DNA from: Deltaproteobacteria bacterium
GTDB taxonomy: Bacteria > Desulfobacterota > Desulfomonilia > UBA1062
Length of the DNA: 64,000 nucleotides
Assembly (NCBI GenBank): GCA_015486075.1
Contig: WFSG01000032.1
Span: 77,794-141,793, forward strand
Reading direction: 5' to 3'
Program-made: the position numbers and the translations under genes
Shown: positions 18,791-27,688 of the stretch, piece after piece
Layout: the number at the start of each line of letters is the position of its first letter
Numbering within the stretch: position 1 is the first letter of the stretch
The notes under the pieces: generated by a model
Seen by the model: the letters and a program-made list of their open reading frames with translations, nothing else
What the model was told of the DNA's origin: nothing
The model's database searches: none

Positions 18791-20233
18791 ATGGAAGCGT
18801 TGAGGGTAGAAAGGATTGATCCTTACAGGCTGAAGATCCCCATGCAGTCATGTATGAGGACGTATGGCATGGTATATGCCGATGCCCTGATAGAGAAATG
18901 GCTTTACACGGATGATGCCCTGGTACAGGTTGCCAACGTGGCATGCCTTCCAGGTATTATAGGTCCCTCAATTGCCATGCCAGATATACACATGGGCTAT
19001 GGATTTCCCATAGGAGGGGTGGCGGCCTTCGGCAAAGATGATGGTGTTGTCTCGCCAGGTGGTGTTGGTTATGACATAAACTGTGGCATACGTTGTGTGC
19101 TAACCAATATAAAGATCGAAGAGATGGCCCCTCTAAAAGATCGGATTATAGAGAGTATATTTAAAAGTGTGCCGACAGGTGTGGGTTCCAAGCATAAGAC
19201 ATTAAGATGCACGGATAGGGAATTCCATGATGTTATTACACAGGGAGCAGGATGGCTGGTGAGGAAAGGATTGTGTCCAGAGGTAGAGCTTGAGTGTTAC
19301 GAAGACCACGGTATGTTGTCTTGTGCTGATCCTGGCGGGATATCTGATAGAGCAAGGCGTAGGGGATTGCCTGAGCTTGGTACGCTTGGTTCCGGGAACC
19401 ACTTTATTGAGATAGATGTTGTTGATTCAATAGTGGACCAAGATACTGCCGAGGCATTCTCTCTCTTCGAGAATCAGATTGTGGTATTGATACATACAGG
19501 CTCTCGTGGTTTTGGACACCAGGTATGCGACGATTATATACATGCTATGCTTAAGGCCTTGCCAGACTATGGTATTGAGTTGCCCGATAGGCAGCTGGCA
19601 TGTGCACCCTTGTCACATCCTGATGCACATATGTATCTCAGCGCAATGGCAGGGGCTGCAAACTTTGCTTTTGTGAACAGGGGAATTATAACTTACCTCG
19701 TTAGACATGCCTTCGAGGATGTTTTAGGAAAATCCTGGGAATCCATGGGCATGTATCTCTTGTATGACTGTTGCCACAATATTGCCAAGATAGAAGAGAT
19801 CCCATCAGGAGACAGGCACGTGGAGGTTTGCATTCACAGGAAGGGAGCTACGAGGGCCCTGCCTCCAGGTGACAAAAGGCTTCCCCCTAGGTTCAGGAAG
19901 ACCGGTCAGCCCGTGATAGTACCAGGTGACATGGGAAGGTCGTCTTACATACTGGCCGGACAAAAGGGTTCTGAGAAGACCTTTTTCAGTGCCTGCCATG
20001 GAGCGGGTAGGCTCATGTCTAGACATAAGGCGAGAAAGCAGGCAAAGGGCAGGTCTATCTCGGATGAACTTTCTAGAGATGGTATCTACGCCCTGGCAGC
20101 AAGGGGTTCCACCCTTGCCGAGGAGATGCCAGAAGCATACAAGGATGTCTCACATGTTGTTAATACGATATCTGGAGCCGGGATTGCAAGTATTGTTGCC
20201 AGGATGAGACCAATAGGGGTGGTGAAAGGATAG
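18791..20233 (+). CDS. rtcB: RNA-splicing ligase RtcB
   Basis: This 480-residue enzyme joins RNA 2',3'-cyclic phosphate or 3'-phosphate ends to 5'-OH ends, using GTP and Mn2+. Visible motifs include the metal-binding GYDINCGIRCV, GSGNHFIEI, VVLIHTGSRGFGHQV, NFAFVNRGII and the C-terminal GRLMSRHKARKQ, plus QPVIVPGDMGRSSYIL. The length is the norm for bacterial and archaeal RtcB. It forms a two-gene unit with archease. Its stop faces that of rplY with only 3 bp between the two genes. Confidence 0.96.
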   Translation: MEALRVERIDPYRLKIPMQSCMRTYGMVYADALIEKWLYTDDALVQVANVACLPGIIGPSIAMPDIHMGYGFPIGGVAAFGKDDGVVSPGGVGYDINCGIRCVLTNIKIEEMAPLKDRIIESIFKSVPTGVGSKHKTLRCTDREFHDVITQGAGWLVRKGLCPEVELECYEDHGMLSCADPGGISDRARRRGLPELGTLGSGNHFIEIDVVDSIVDQDTAEAFSLFENQIVVLIHTGSRGFGHQVCDDYIHAMLKALPDYGIELPDRQLACAPLSHPDAHMYLSAMAGAANFAFVNRGIITYLVRHAFEDVLGKSWESMGMYLLYDCCHNIAKIEEIPSGDRHVEVCIHRKGATRALPPGDKRLPPRFRKTGQPVIVPGDMGRSSYILAGQKGSEKTFFSACHGAGRLMSRHKARKQAKGRSISDELSRDGIYALAARGSTLAEEMPEAYKDVSHVVNTISGAGIASIVARMRPIGVVKG

Positions 20234-20236
20234 TCT

Positions 20237-20881
20237 CTATTCCTCTGTTGTCTTTTCTTCTTCCCTCTCTTCGGCTTCCTCTTCTTCTGCCTCTTCCTCG
20301 ACTTTTTCCTCGTAGATCTGTTTTGTAACGCTTGCTATGACTGATGTCTCGTCTGTCATGCTCGAAAGTTTTACCCCTTCCGGTAGCTGTATATCAGATG
20401 CATGTATGGCCTGGTTTGTCTTCTCCAGACAAGATATATCAACCTCTATCTCGTGTGGAATCTGTGTGGGCAAGGCCTTTACATGTATATACATCATGTC
20501 CTGCATAACCTGTCCAATGCCGGATTCCTCTACAGGTGCTTTACCTGTGAGTACCACAGGTACCTCCACGGTAACAGGTTTTGAGAAGTCAACCTTGAGA
20601 AAATCCGCGTGAAGGATCTTGTTCGTGAGCGAATCTCTCTGTACTTTTTGTATTAATGTACCTACTGGCTTCTTGTCTCCTTTGATCACCAGATTAATTG
20701 GTGAAGTTCCACGTACTCTCTTGTATACCTGCCTGAAATCCTTGTAACTTACTTGTATTGGGATTGGCTCCAGGCCCTTACCATACACAACACCAGGAAT
20801 CATACCCTGTGCCCTTAGTCTTTTTACTTTCTTACCTAAAACTGATCTTCTAGTTGCATCAAGCGACTCCATGACTGCCAT
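20237..20881 (-). CDS. rplY: 50S ribosomal protein L25/Ctc
   Basis: The protein has 214 residues and is the long, Ctc-type L25 that binds 5S rRNA. The N-terminal RNA-binding domain covers about 1-95 (RRSVLGKKVKRLRAQGMIPGVVYG) and is followed by the TL5/CTC C-terminal beta domain. A strongly acidic tail of repeated Glu ends the protein. The start at 20881 has GGAGG nine bases upstream and leaves out 12 codons of a longer in-frame reading. pth, its usual downstream neighbour, is absent here. Confidence 0.94.
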   Translation of the reverse strand: MAVMESLDATRRSVLGKKVKRLRAQGMIPGVVYGKGLEPIPIQVSYKDFRQVYKRVRGTSPINLVIKGDKKPVGTLIQKVQRDSLTNKILHADFLKVDFSKPVTVEVPVVLTGKAPVEESGIGQVMQDMMYIHVKALPTQIPHEIEVDISCLEKTNQAIHASDIQLPEGVKLSSMTDETSVIASVTKQIYEEKVEEEAEEEEAEEREEEKTTEE

Positions 20882-21016
20882 AACTAATACCCTCCGTATC
20901 TTGAGCTCAGATAGCACATATATAGGTATATACCGTTCATGTCAATGGCCATGAGGTTTTCTTTTAAATGACCACGCTAGCTGGTGTGGTGTATTGGATA
21001 GGACCATAGGCTTGGT

Positions 21017-21045
21017 TTGACACTTGTGGTAAAACCTTTTATAAG
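21017..21045 (+). promoter_or_regulatory. Sigma-70-type promoter for tatAC
   Basis: TTGACA (21017-21022) and TATAAG (21040-21045) are separated by exactly 17 bp. Transcription would begin at about 21052, one base before the tatA ATG, which predicts a leaderless or near-leaderless mRNA. Predicted from sequence only. Confidence 0.6.
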
Positions 21046-21052
21046 TAGTGCC

Positions 21053-21373
21053 ATGTTTGGCATAGGTGGGCAGGAGCTGCTGTTAATCCTTATACTAGGG
21101 CTTATTATACTAGGTCCAAAGAGATTGCCAGAGCTTGCCCGTTTCCTGGGTAAGGCCATGGGTGAATTGCAAAGGACTGCAGATCAGATAAAGAGAGATA
21201 TTGATGTCACTATTGAACCTGATGACAAGGGCACAAATCATGATGCCTTGGATCTTGAGGCTAGCGAAGGCTCTAGTAACGGGAAACATAGCCAAAATTT
21301 AAGTGGAGCCACTGTTGGGTCCTCTGGAAGCGATAGAGGTGACGCCTATAACCCTGATGACATAGAGGTCTGA
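21053..21373 (+). CDS. tatA: Twin-arginine translocase TatA/TatB family protein
   Basis: The 106-residue protein has one N-terminal membrane helix (about 6-22, QELLLILILGLIILGPKRLPELAR), the Tat hinge FGP-like GPKRLPE and an amphipathic helix (LGKAMGELQRTADQIKRDID), followed by a polar tail. TatA/B proteins form the channel or receptor for folded proteins with twin-arginine signals. TatA versus TatB cannot be settled by eye. The annotated start MFGIGGQE is typical of the family; an upstream TTG would lie within the promoter. It sits 3 bp before tatC and close to the Tat-dependent formate dehydrogenase. Confidence 0.9.
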   Translation: MFGIGGQELLLILILGLIILGPKRLPELARFLGKAMGELQRTADQIKRDIDVTIEPDDKGTNHDALDLEASEGSSNGKHSQNLSGATVGSSGSDRGDAYNPDDIEV

Positions 21374-21376
21374 GCC

Positions 21377-22105
21377 TTGGAAAGCGAAGATCGTATGCCC
21401 CTTACAGAGCACCTTGAAGAGTTAAGGTGGAGGATAATAAAGTGTATTATAGCCATAGCCATTGGGTTTGCGTGTTCCTATGCCTTTTCAAAGAGGATAT
21501 TTGAGTTTATTATCTCCCCGTTAATAAAGGTAATGCCCCCAGGTGGACATCTCATTTATACCTCCCTGCCCGAGGCTTTCCTGACATACCTTAAGGTTTC
21601 ATTTCTCTCTGGTTTTGTGCTGGCAGTACCTGTTATATTATACCAGTCGTGGAAGTTTGTCATGCCGGGTCTGTATGAGAACGAAAGAAAATACGTCTTA
21701 CCTTTTGTCTTTGTTGCCACCATTTTTTTTATTGTTGGGGCTGCATTTGCCTTCTTTGTTGTATTCCCTTTTGGCTTTAAGTTTTTCCTGGGTTTCTCTA
21801 CCGACAAGATAACGGCTTTACCATCCTTGAGGGAATATCTAAATCTTGTGACAAAACTGATCATTGCTTTTGGCATTACCTTTGAGTTGCCTGTTATTGT
21901 ATATTTTCTCGCAAGAATGGGTATTGTTACTTATTCCATGCTTGCAAGGAAAAGACAGTATGCTGTCCTTGTAATCTTTATAGTTGCGGCCATACTTACA
22001 CCGCCCGACGTAATCAGCCAGATACTTCTTGCAGTGCCACTACTTTTGCTTTACGAGGTCAGCGTGTGGGTTGCATATGCGGTTGGTAAGGATCGCAAGG
22101 GATAA
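21377..22105 (+). CDS. tatC: Sec-independent protein translocase TatC
   Basis: This 242-residue, six-helix membrane protein is the signal-peptide receptor of the Tat system. The N-terminus MPLTEHLEELRWRI carries the conserved HLEELR motif that recognises the twin-arginine signal. FELPVIVYFLARMGI and ILTPPDVISQILLAVPLLLLYE are further TatC signatures. The start is taken as the TTG at 21377, with GAGG upstream, six codons before the ATG. The stop lies 17 bp from the convergent fdhE. Confidence 0.95.
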   Translation: MESEDRMPLTEHLEELRWRIIKCIIAIAIGFACSYAFSKRIFEFIISPLIKVMPPGGHLIYTSLPEAFLTYLKVSFLSGFVLAVPVILYQSWKFVMPGLYENERKYVLPFVFVATIFFIVGAAFAFFVVFPFGFKFFLGFSTDKITALPSLREYLNLVTKLIIAFGITFELPVIVYFLARMGIVTYSMLARKRQYAVLVIFIVAAILTPPDVISQILLAVPLLLLYEVSVWVAYAVGKDRKG

Positions 22106-22122
22106 GATAAAAAAGTTAGTCC

Positions 22123-22857
22123 TCAGGCTTTGAAACCTTCTTTTAATGCTAGGTTGTCCATCTCAAGACTCAGTATGTCATCGGTCTCAGGATCAAGGGC
22201 TCTTCTTTTTCTTGTGTCTATGGACTTTATGTAGTACATACACTTTTTACAGAAGTACACTCGTATACCATTAATACCGTCTGCCTCAAAGTAGCCCAGT
22301 AGGTTGTGATCGGTGTTGTTGCAGTAGGGGCATTTCAGCCTTGGAAATCTCCATGAATACTCGCAGATCGGGCAGCATAGCTGCCTACCTGCCTCTGAGT
22401 CATATGCCAACCTAGGATAAGTCCCGCAAAAAGGGCACCTACCATGGGACCATGTTCTTGGTAACACGTCATTGTTTGCTTTTCTTAAAAAGGTCATGGC
22501 CTCTATTGTAACATTGTGCACAATCATCTCTATTTTATTTTCCTTGCGTGCAGACTCTATGTTGCCAAAGGGTGAAAGCATGTTCCCAATTGTCTCCCTT
22601 GTGCTCTCTGGCAAGTCTCCTCCAAATACCTTTTCCCATGCCCTGAGGCAAATAGTTTCTATTATATCTAATATCTCTGAACGAACTGAGTCTTGCTCGA
22701 GTATAGAAATTTCAGTATCATTGTACCTAGATGTTGATAACCTGATCTCCGAGTATTTTCTTTGAATGATATTGAGTGTAATCTTCCGTATTTCCTTGGC
22801 CTTTAGTATATCTTCCTTACTTTTGGGATGGGCCTTTATGATCTTGTCCCATTTCAT
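22123..22857 (-). CDS. fdhE: Formate dehydrogenase accessory protein FdhE
   Basis: The 244-residue cytoplasmic protein has a helical N-terminal half and a C-terminal half with four CxxC zinc or rubredoxin-like motifs: CPFC, CPIC, CPYC and CKKC. FdhE binds the formate dehydrogenase catalytic subunit before Tat export and is needed for its maturation. The gene is divergent from fdnG, with about 200 bp between their starts, and convergent with tatC. The placement between the Tat genes and the enzyme supports the role. Confidence 0.88.
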   Translation of the reverse strand: MKWDKIIKAHPKSKEDILKAKEIRKITLNIIQRKYSEIRLSTSRYNDTEISILEQDSVRSEILDIIETICLRAWEKVFGGDLPESTRETIGNMLSPFGNIESARKENKIEMIVHNVTIEAMTFLRKANNDVLPRTWSHGRCPFCGTYPRLAYDSEAGRQLCCPICEYSWRFPRLKCPYCNNTDHNLLGYFEADGINGIRVYFCKKCMYYIKSIDTRKRRALDPETDDILSLEMDNLALKEGFKA

Positions 22858-22995
22858 GGAGACACATATTATTCGTTGTATTGACCGGAGTCAAGGATTT
22901 CCTTTCGAGTTTGTTAAATATTCTACAGTCATCATCTTATATAAGCAAGTTTAATTTTCAATGCATAAGCCATTAAGAAGGGCATTAAATTTTTG

Positions 22996-23025
22996 TTGCA
23001 ATTGGATATTAACTTATTGTATACA
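22996..23025 (+). promoter_or_regulatory. Candidate promoter for fdnGHI
   Basis: TTGCAA (22996-23001) and TATACA (23020-23025) are separated by 18 bp, about 34 bp before the fdnG start. The match is moderate, and the region holds other AT-rich candidates. No sigma-54 motif was seen here. Confidence 0.35.
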
Positions 23026-23058
23026 TTTATATGTAAATTAATTAACAGGAGAAGAGCT

Positions 23059-26000
23059 ATGGACATAAGCAGGCGCGGTTTCTTAAAGCTTACGGGTGGT
23101 ACTTTGGCGGCAACAGGCATAGGTGTAGGCGTTGGTATCCATCCTGTGTTTGCGCAGCCTAGGAAGCTGCGCTACGCAAAGGAGGTGCCATCTATCTGCC
23201 CATATTGCGCGGTTGGATGTGGAGTTATCGTCCATGTAAGGGAGGGCAGGGTGATAAATGCCGAGGGAGATCCAGATCACCCTATAAGTAATGGATCGCT
23301 TTGTTCCAAGGGAAGTGCCCTGTATCAGATTGCAAACAACAAGAGGCGTCTCAAGAAACCGCTTTACAGGGCCCCGGGTGCCAGTACTTGGAAACAGGTA
23401 ACCTGGGACTGGGCGCTGGACAGGATTGCAAACAAGGTTAAGGAAGCTAGGGACAAAGGTTTTACTCACAAGAATGCTAAGGGCCAGGTAGTAAACAGGG
23501 TTGAGAACATAGCTTGCCTGGGTGGTGCATCCCTTGACAATGAAGAAGTCTATCCCCTGGTAAAATTTGCCCGTGCACTAGGCCTGGTGTATATAGAGCA
23601 CCAGGCGCGTATCTGACATAGCTCCACGGTCGCCGGTCTGGCGAACTCATTCGGTCGCGGGGCAATGACCAACCATTGGATAGATATCAAGCATTCAGAT
23701 TGCATAATGATAATTGGTTCCAATGCTGCAGAAAACCACCCTGTTTCCTTCAAGTGGGTCAATGAAGCAAGGGCTAAACGCGGTGCAAAACTGATATGCG
23801 TTGATCCGAGGTTTACACGTACCGCTGCAACTGCTGATTATTATTGTCCGATAAGGTCAGGCACGGACATAGCCTTTATAGGTGGCATGATAAATTATGC
23901 TATTGAGCATAACAGGATACACTGGGACTACGTTAGGAACTATACCAACGCATCGTTCCTTGTTGATCCCAGGTTCAAGACGGCCACGGATCTGGATGGG
24001 ATATTTTCAGGACTTGAAGATGGTAAATACAATAAGAAAACATGGCAGTATCAGCTTGATGAAAACGGTAACCCCAAAAGAGATCCTACACTTAGTGACC
24101 CACACTGCGTGTTTCAGCTCCTGAAACGGCATTATTCTCGCTATAATATCGAACACGTCTCAAACGTAGTAGGTTGTGGTGACCCCAAGGCCTATGAGAG
24201 GGTGTGCGATCTCTTTACTTCTACCTGCAAGCCAGAGAAGTCAGCCACGATAATGTATGCCATGGGTTCAACACAGCACACATACGGATCACAGAATGTT
24301 AGGGTATACGCCATTCTCCAGCTGCTTTTGGGTAACATAGGAGTTGCGGGCGGTGGGATTAATGCCTTGAGGGGAGAAAGCAATGTTCAGGGTTCTACCG
24401 ACCACGCAGCCCTTTTCCACATATTACCAGGATATCTTAAGACTCCAAAGGCTTCTCAGCAGACCTACCAGAGGTATCTGGAGGATTGTACCCCTGTAAC
24501 CCATGATCCTAAGAGTGCAAACTGGTGGGCTAATTATCCCAAGTATGCATCAAGCCTGCTGAAGGCCTTCTGGAGGGACGTTGATCTTGAAGAGGCATAT
24601 GGCTATCTTGGAAAGATAGACGATGGCAAGAACTATTCATTTATTCCCATATTTGAACGAATGGCACATGGCGAGATAAATGGGCTATTCTGCTGGGGCC
24701 AGAACCCCGCTGTTGGCGGTCCGAGTTCGCGGTTGGAAAGAAGGGCCCTTGCCAAACTGGACTGGCTGGTAGTAGTTGACCTATGGGAGACCGAGACAGC
24801 AAGTTTCTGGCAAAAGGATGCAGGGGTGGACCCAAGCGTAATAGAAACGGAGGTATTCCTGCTTCCAGCTGCAGCATCTGTAGAGAAAGAGGGATCCATA
24901 TCAAACTCTGGCAGGTGGGCACAGTGGAGGTACAAGGCAATTGACCCACCAGGCGATGCCAAGGATGATCTCTCTATTATCACTGAACTTGTATACAGGC
25001 TAAAGGATCTTTACAGGACCAAAGGCGGTGCACTTCCAAAGAGCATACTTAACTTAAGCTGGGATTACGGTCTCAAGGACGTGGATGGCAGGATACATCA
25101 TCCATCTACAAGAGAGGTCGCGAAGGAGATAAATGGGTTCTTCCTCAAGGACAAGATTGTAAAGGGGAAGCTATTCAAGGCAGGGTCCATGGTACCGAGC
25201 TTTGCATACCTTCAGGAAGACGGATCTACCTGCAGTGGGAACTGGCTGTACTGTAACTCAGTGTCCGACACAGAAAACAAGATGATGAGAAGGAGCACCT
25301 CTGATCCAAGAGGCCTAGGCTTTTACCACGAGTGGTCGTGGTGTTGGCCTGTAAACCGGAGGATACTTTACAACCGGGCCAGCGTGGATGATAAGGGAAG
25401 ACCATGGGCAAACGATAAACCAGTTATATGGTGGGATAGAATAGCAAAAAAATGGCAGGGGGATGTCCCTGATGGTGGATGGCCACCTGGAACAAAATAT
25501 CCTTTCATAATGCTTCCTCATGGTCATGCAAGGCTTTTTGCCCCAGGTCTTGCAGACGGTCCCTTCCCCGAGCATTATGAGCCACTTGAATCCCCTGTAA
25601 AGAACTTCATGTCTTCTCAACAGGTATCACCTGTCATTGTACGTTGGGATAAGCTGACACACAGAGAGATAACATGTGACCCCATGGTTGTGGAAGGTTG
25701 TGTTGCGGCTCTCTACGGCACCGAGGCAGCTAAGCGTTTTCCGATCATTTGTACAACCTACCGCCTGACCGAACACTGGCAGACTGGCCAGATGACAAGG
25801 TGGCTACCCTGGTTGTGCGAGCTGATGCCTGCCCTCTTTGTGGAGATGAGTGAAGAACTTGCTAAGATTAAGGGTATAAAAAACGGGGATAAGGTTAGGA
25901 TTAGTTCCATAAGAAATCAAGAGGGTATCGTGGCGTACGCGCTTGTTACCAAGAGGTTCAGACCTTATAAAATACAGGGTAACTTGTATCACCAGATTGG

Positions 26001-26142
26001 CCTTCCTTGGCATTTCGGTTACAAGGGGTTGATTAAAGGGGCCATTGCCAATGATTTGACCCCGTTTGTGGGAGACGCAAACACGATGATACCGGAGTAT
26101 AAGGCATTCCTAGTGAATGTAAACAAGGTACAGGGAGAGTAA
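23059..26142 (+). CDS. fdnG: Formate dehydrogenase catalytic subunit, selenocysteine-containing, Tat-exported
   Basis: Read through the TGA at 23614-23616, this is one frame of 1027 residues. The N-terminus has a twin-arginine signal, SRRGFLK at residues 4-10. The iron-sulfur motif CPYCAVGCGVIVHV with a later GSLCSKG follows. The catalytic residue is selenocysteine 186, within ARI-Sec-HSSTVAGLANSFGRGAMTNHW, aligned to the E. coli FdnG motif. A SECIS hairpin lies directly downstream (see 23614-23654). The rest shows the molybdopterin guanine dinucleotide-binding fold of the DMSO reductase family. It oxidises formate to CO2 in the periplasm and passes electrons through FdnH and FdnI to quinones. 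The start at 23059 has AGGAG upstream. A naive caller would split it into two ORFs. Confidence 0.96.
23614..23654 (+). promoter_or_regulatory. UGA codon and bacterial SECIS element in fdnG
   Basis: The TGA at 23614-23616 is followed, after 18 nt, by apical loop GGTCT (23635-23639) between CGCC (23631-23634) and GGCG (23640-23643). This is the same distance and the same loop as in the E. coli fdhF SECIS that SelB recognises. It supports selenocysteine decoding rather than a stop. Confidence 0.9.
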
Positions 26143-26145
26143 GCT

Positions 26146-26946
26146 ATGGCCGAACATATGATGCTTATAGATCTGACCAAGTGCACAGGTTGTAGGGCAT
26201 GCCAGGTTGCATGTAAGGAATGGAACAGTCTTCGTGCAGAGAAGACCGTATTCAATGGTACATACCAGAATCCGCCCGATCTGTCGTATGACACGTGGAC
26301 GTTGGTGCGTTTCGACGAGATGAAGTCTAAGGACAGGCTTAAAAAGGTGAAATGGCTCTTGAGGAAAGAGGGATGCATGCATTGCGAGGATGCCCCCTGT
26401 GTCCAGGCGTGTCCTTCACCAGGTGCCTTGGTCAAGACACCCGAGGGTGCAGTTGTCCACAACCCCAAGTATTGTATAGGATGCAAGGCTTGCGTTGTAG
26501 CGTGTCCCTTTGACATTCCGAGGTATTCTCCCAAGGATGAGAAGATCGCAAAATGCACACTGTGCTACGACCGAATAACTGAGGGCAAGGTCCCCGCCTG
26601 TGTCGAGGCGTGTACAACGGGTTGCCTAGAGTTCGGGCCCAAGGAAGACATTCTCGCCAGGGCCATGGCTAGGGTAAAAGAGGTGAATGGTAGCCTTTAT
26701 CCGAACAATGGGTACAAGACCCATGTTATGTACATAATACCTGATTACGCCAGGATAGAAGAATATTCCCATCTGAATCCTGATCCGAGAGTGCCGGCAA
26801 CCGAGCTTTGGTGGAAAAACCTTTTCAAGCCTCTGACCCTAATAGGTATGGGTGGAGTTGCAGGTCTGGCAGTGCTTCACTACCTTATAAAGGGCCCCCA
26901 TAAGGTAGAGGATAAGGGAACCGAGGGAGGTGATAACAATGCATAG
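26146..26946 (+). CDS. fdnH: Formate dehydrogenase iron-sulfur subunit
   Basis: This 266-residue electron-transfer subunit has four [4Fe-4S]-binding segments: CTGCRACQVACKEW, CMHCEDAPCVQACPSPGAL, CIGCKACVVACPF and CTLCYDRITEGKVPACVEACTTG. One C-terminal membrane helix (about 222-243) anchors it to the periplasmic face. It passes electrons from FdnG to the cytochrome b subunit. It follows fdnG by 3 bp and overlaps fdnI by 8 nt. Confidence 0.96.
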   Translation: MAEHMMLIDLTKCTGCRACQVACKEWNSLRAEKTVFNGTYQNPPDLSYDTWTLVRFDEMKSKDRLKKVKWLLRKEGCMHCEDAPCVQACPSPGALVKTPEGAVVHNPKYCIGCKACVVACPFDIPRYSPKDEKIAKCTLCYDRITEGKVPACVEACTTGCLEFGPKEDILARAMARVKEVNGSLYPNNGYKTHVMYIIPDYARIEEYSHLNPDPRVPATELWWKNLFKPLTLIGMGGVAGLAVLHYLIKGPHKVEDKGTEGGDNNA

Positions 26947-27559
26947 TAACGTAGATATGGTAAAGCTAACGGATGTACCGGAAAGAATAACCCACTGGAT
27001 ACTTGCAGGAAGTTTCCTTGTCGCCCTCGTAACTGGTCTGGGTTTGATGTATCATCACTGGAGCGTCATACCTACTATATTTGGTGGTTACTATGCAAGC
27101 AAGTGGATTCATATATTCTCAGGACTAATGTTTGGTCTTTCACTGGTTGTTGCGATACCTATGTGGTGGAAAGACTGCCTGTTTGTCGAGGGTGACGGTA
27201 AGTGGATTATGAAGGCCGGTGGATATCTATGGGAGGCAGAGGATCTTCCTCCTGCAGGTAAGTTCAATGCAGGTCAGAAGGTCTTCTACTGGTTCGTGGT
27301 AGCGTTTGGCATCCTTTTAGTAGCTACCGGTCTTGTTATGGCCAATGCACTTGTTTTTCCAGTTGTCCTGGCACGTTGGGCGTTTATGCTACACGCCATG
27401 AGTGTTTTTGTATTGGCATCTTTCCTTATGGTGCATATCTATCTTGGTACAATTGGTAATCCAGGCACTATACAGGCTATGCTTTATGGCTGGGTAACAA
27501 GGGCATGGGCCAGGGTACATTGCCCCAAATGGCTTGAAGAGAAGATGGACAATATTTAG
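26939..27559 (+). CDS. fdnI: Formate dehydrogenase cytochrome b subunit
   Basis: The protein of about 206 residues has four membrane helices, with histidines that can ligand two b hemes (for example ERITHWIL, MYHHWSV, WIHIFSG and LHAMSVF...MVHIYLG). It is the membrane subunit that reduces quinone. The start at 26939 is chosen for the GGAGG eight bases upstream; it overlaps fdnH by 8 nt. The downstream inverted repeat ends the operon. Confidence 0.94.
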   Translation: MHSNVDMVKLTDVPERITHWILAGSFLVALVTGLGLMYHHWSVIPTIFGGYYASKWIHIFSGLMFGLSLVVAIPMWWKDCLFVEGDGKWIMKAGGYLWEAEDLPPAGKFNAGQKVFYWFVVAFGILLVATGLVMANALVFPVVLARWAFMLHAMSVFVLASFLMVHIYLGTIGNPGTIQAMLYGWVTRAWARVHCPKWLEEKMDNI

Positions 27560-27588
27560 GCCGGCTCAGTAGGCTATTATAGGTAAGT

Positions 27589-27624
27589 AAAAGGGCATTC
27601 TGGTTATCGTCAGTATGCCCTTTT
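27589..27624. terminator. Bidirectional-looking terminator after fdnI
   Basis: A perfect 10-bp stem (AAAAGGGCAT at 27589-27598 with ATGCCCTTTT at 27615-27624) encloses a 16-nt loop. A-rich and T-rich arms suit termination of fdnGHI and of the converging gene at 27689. Confidence 0.7.
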
Positions 27625-27688
27625 AAGTTTATACCATTTCCCAGGTAAGGCCTTCATGACTGCTTTAGGCCTATGTCTCTCTTAATTC

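Noticed and set aside
23614-23616. Stop codon splitting fdnG into two genes
   Set aside because: The TGA aligns with the known selenocysteine of FdnG, both sides are conserved in frame and a GGUCU-loop SECIS follows.
26019-26558. 179-codon frame on the minus strand across fdnG-fdnH
   Set aside because: Covers two well-supported genes in opposite sense and lacks its own signals.
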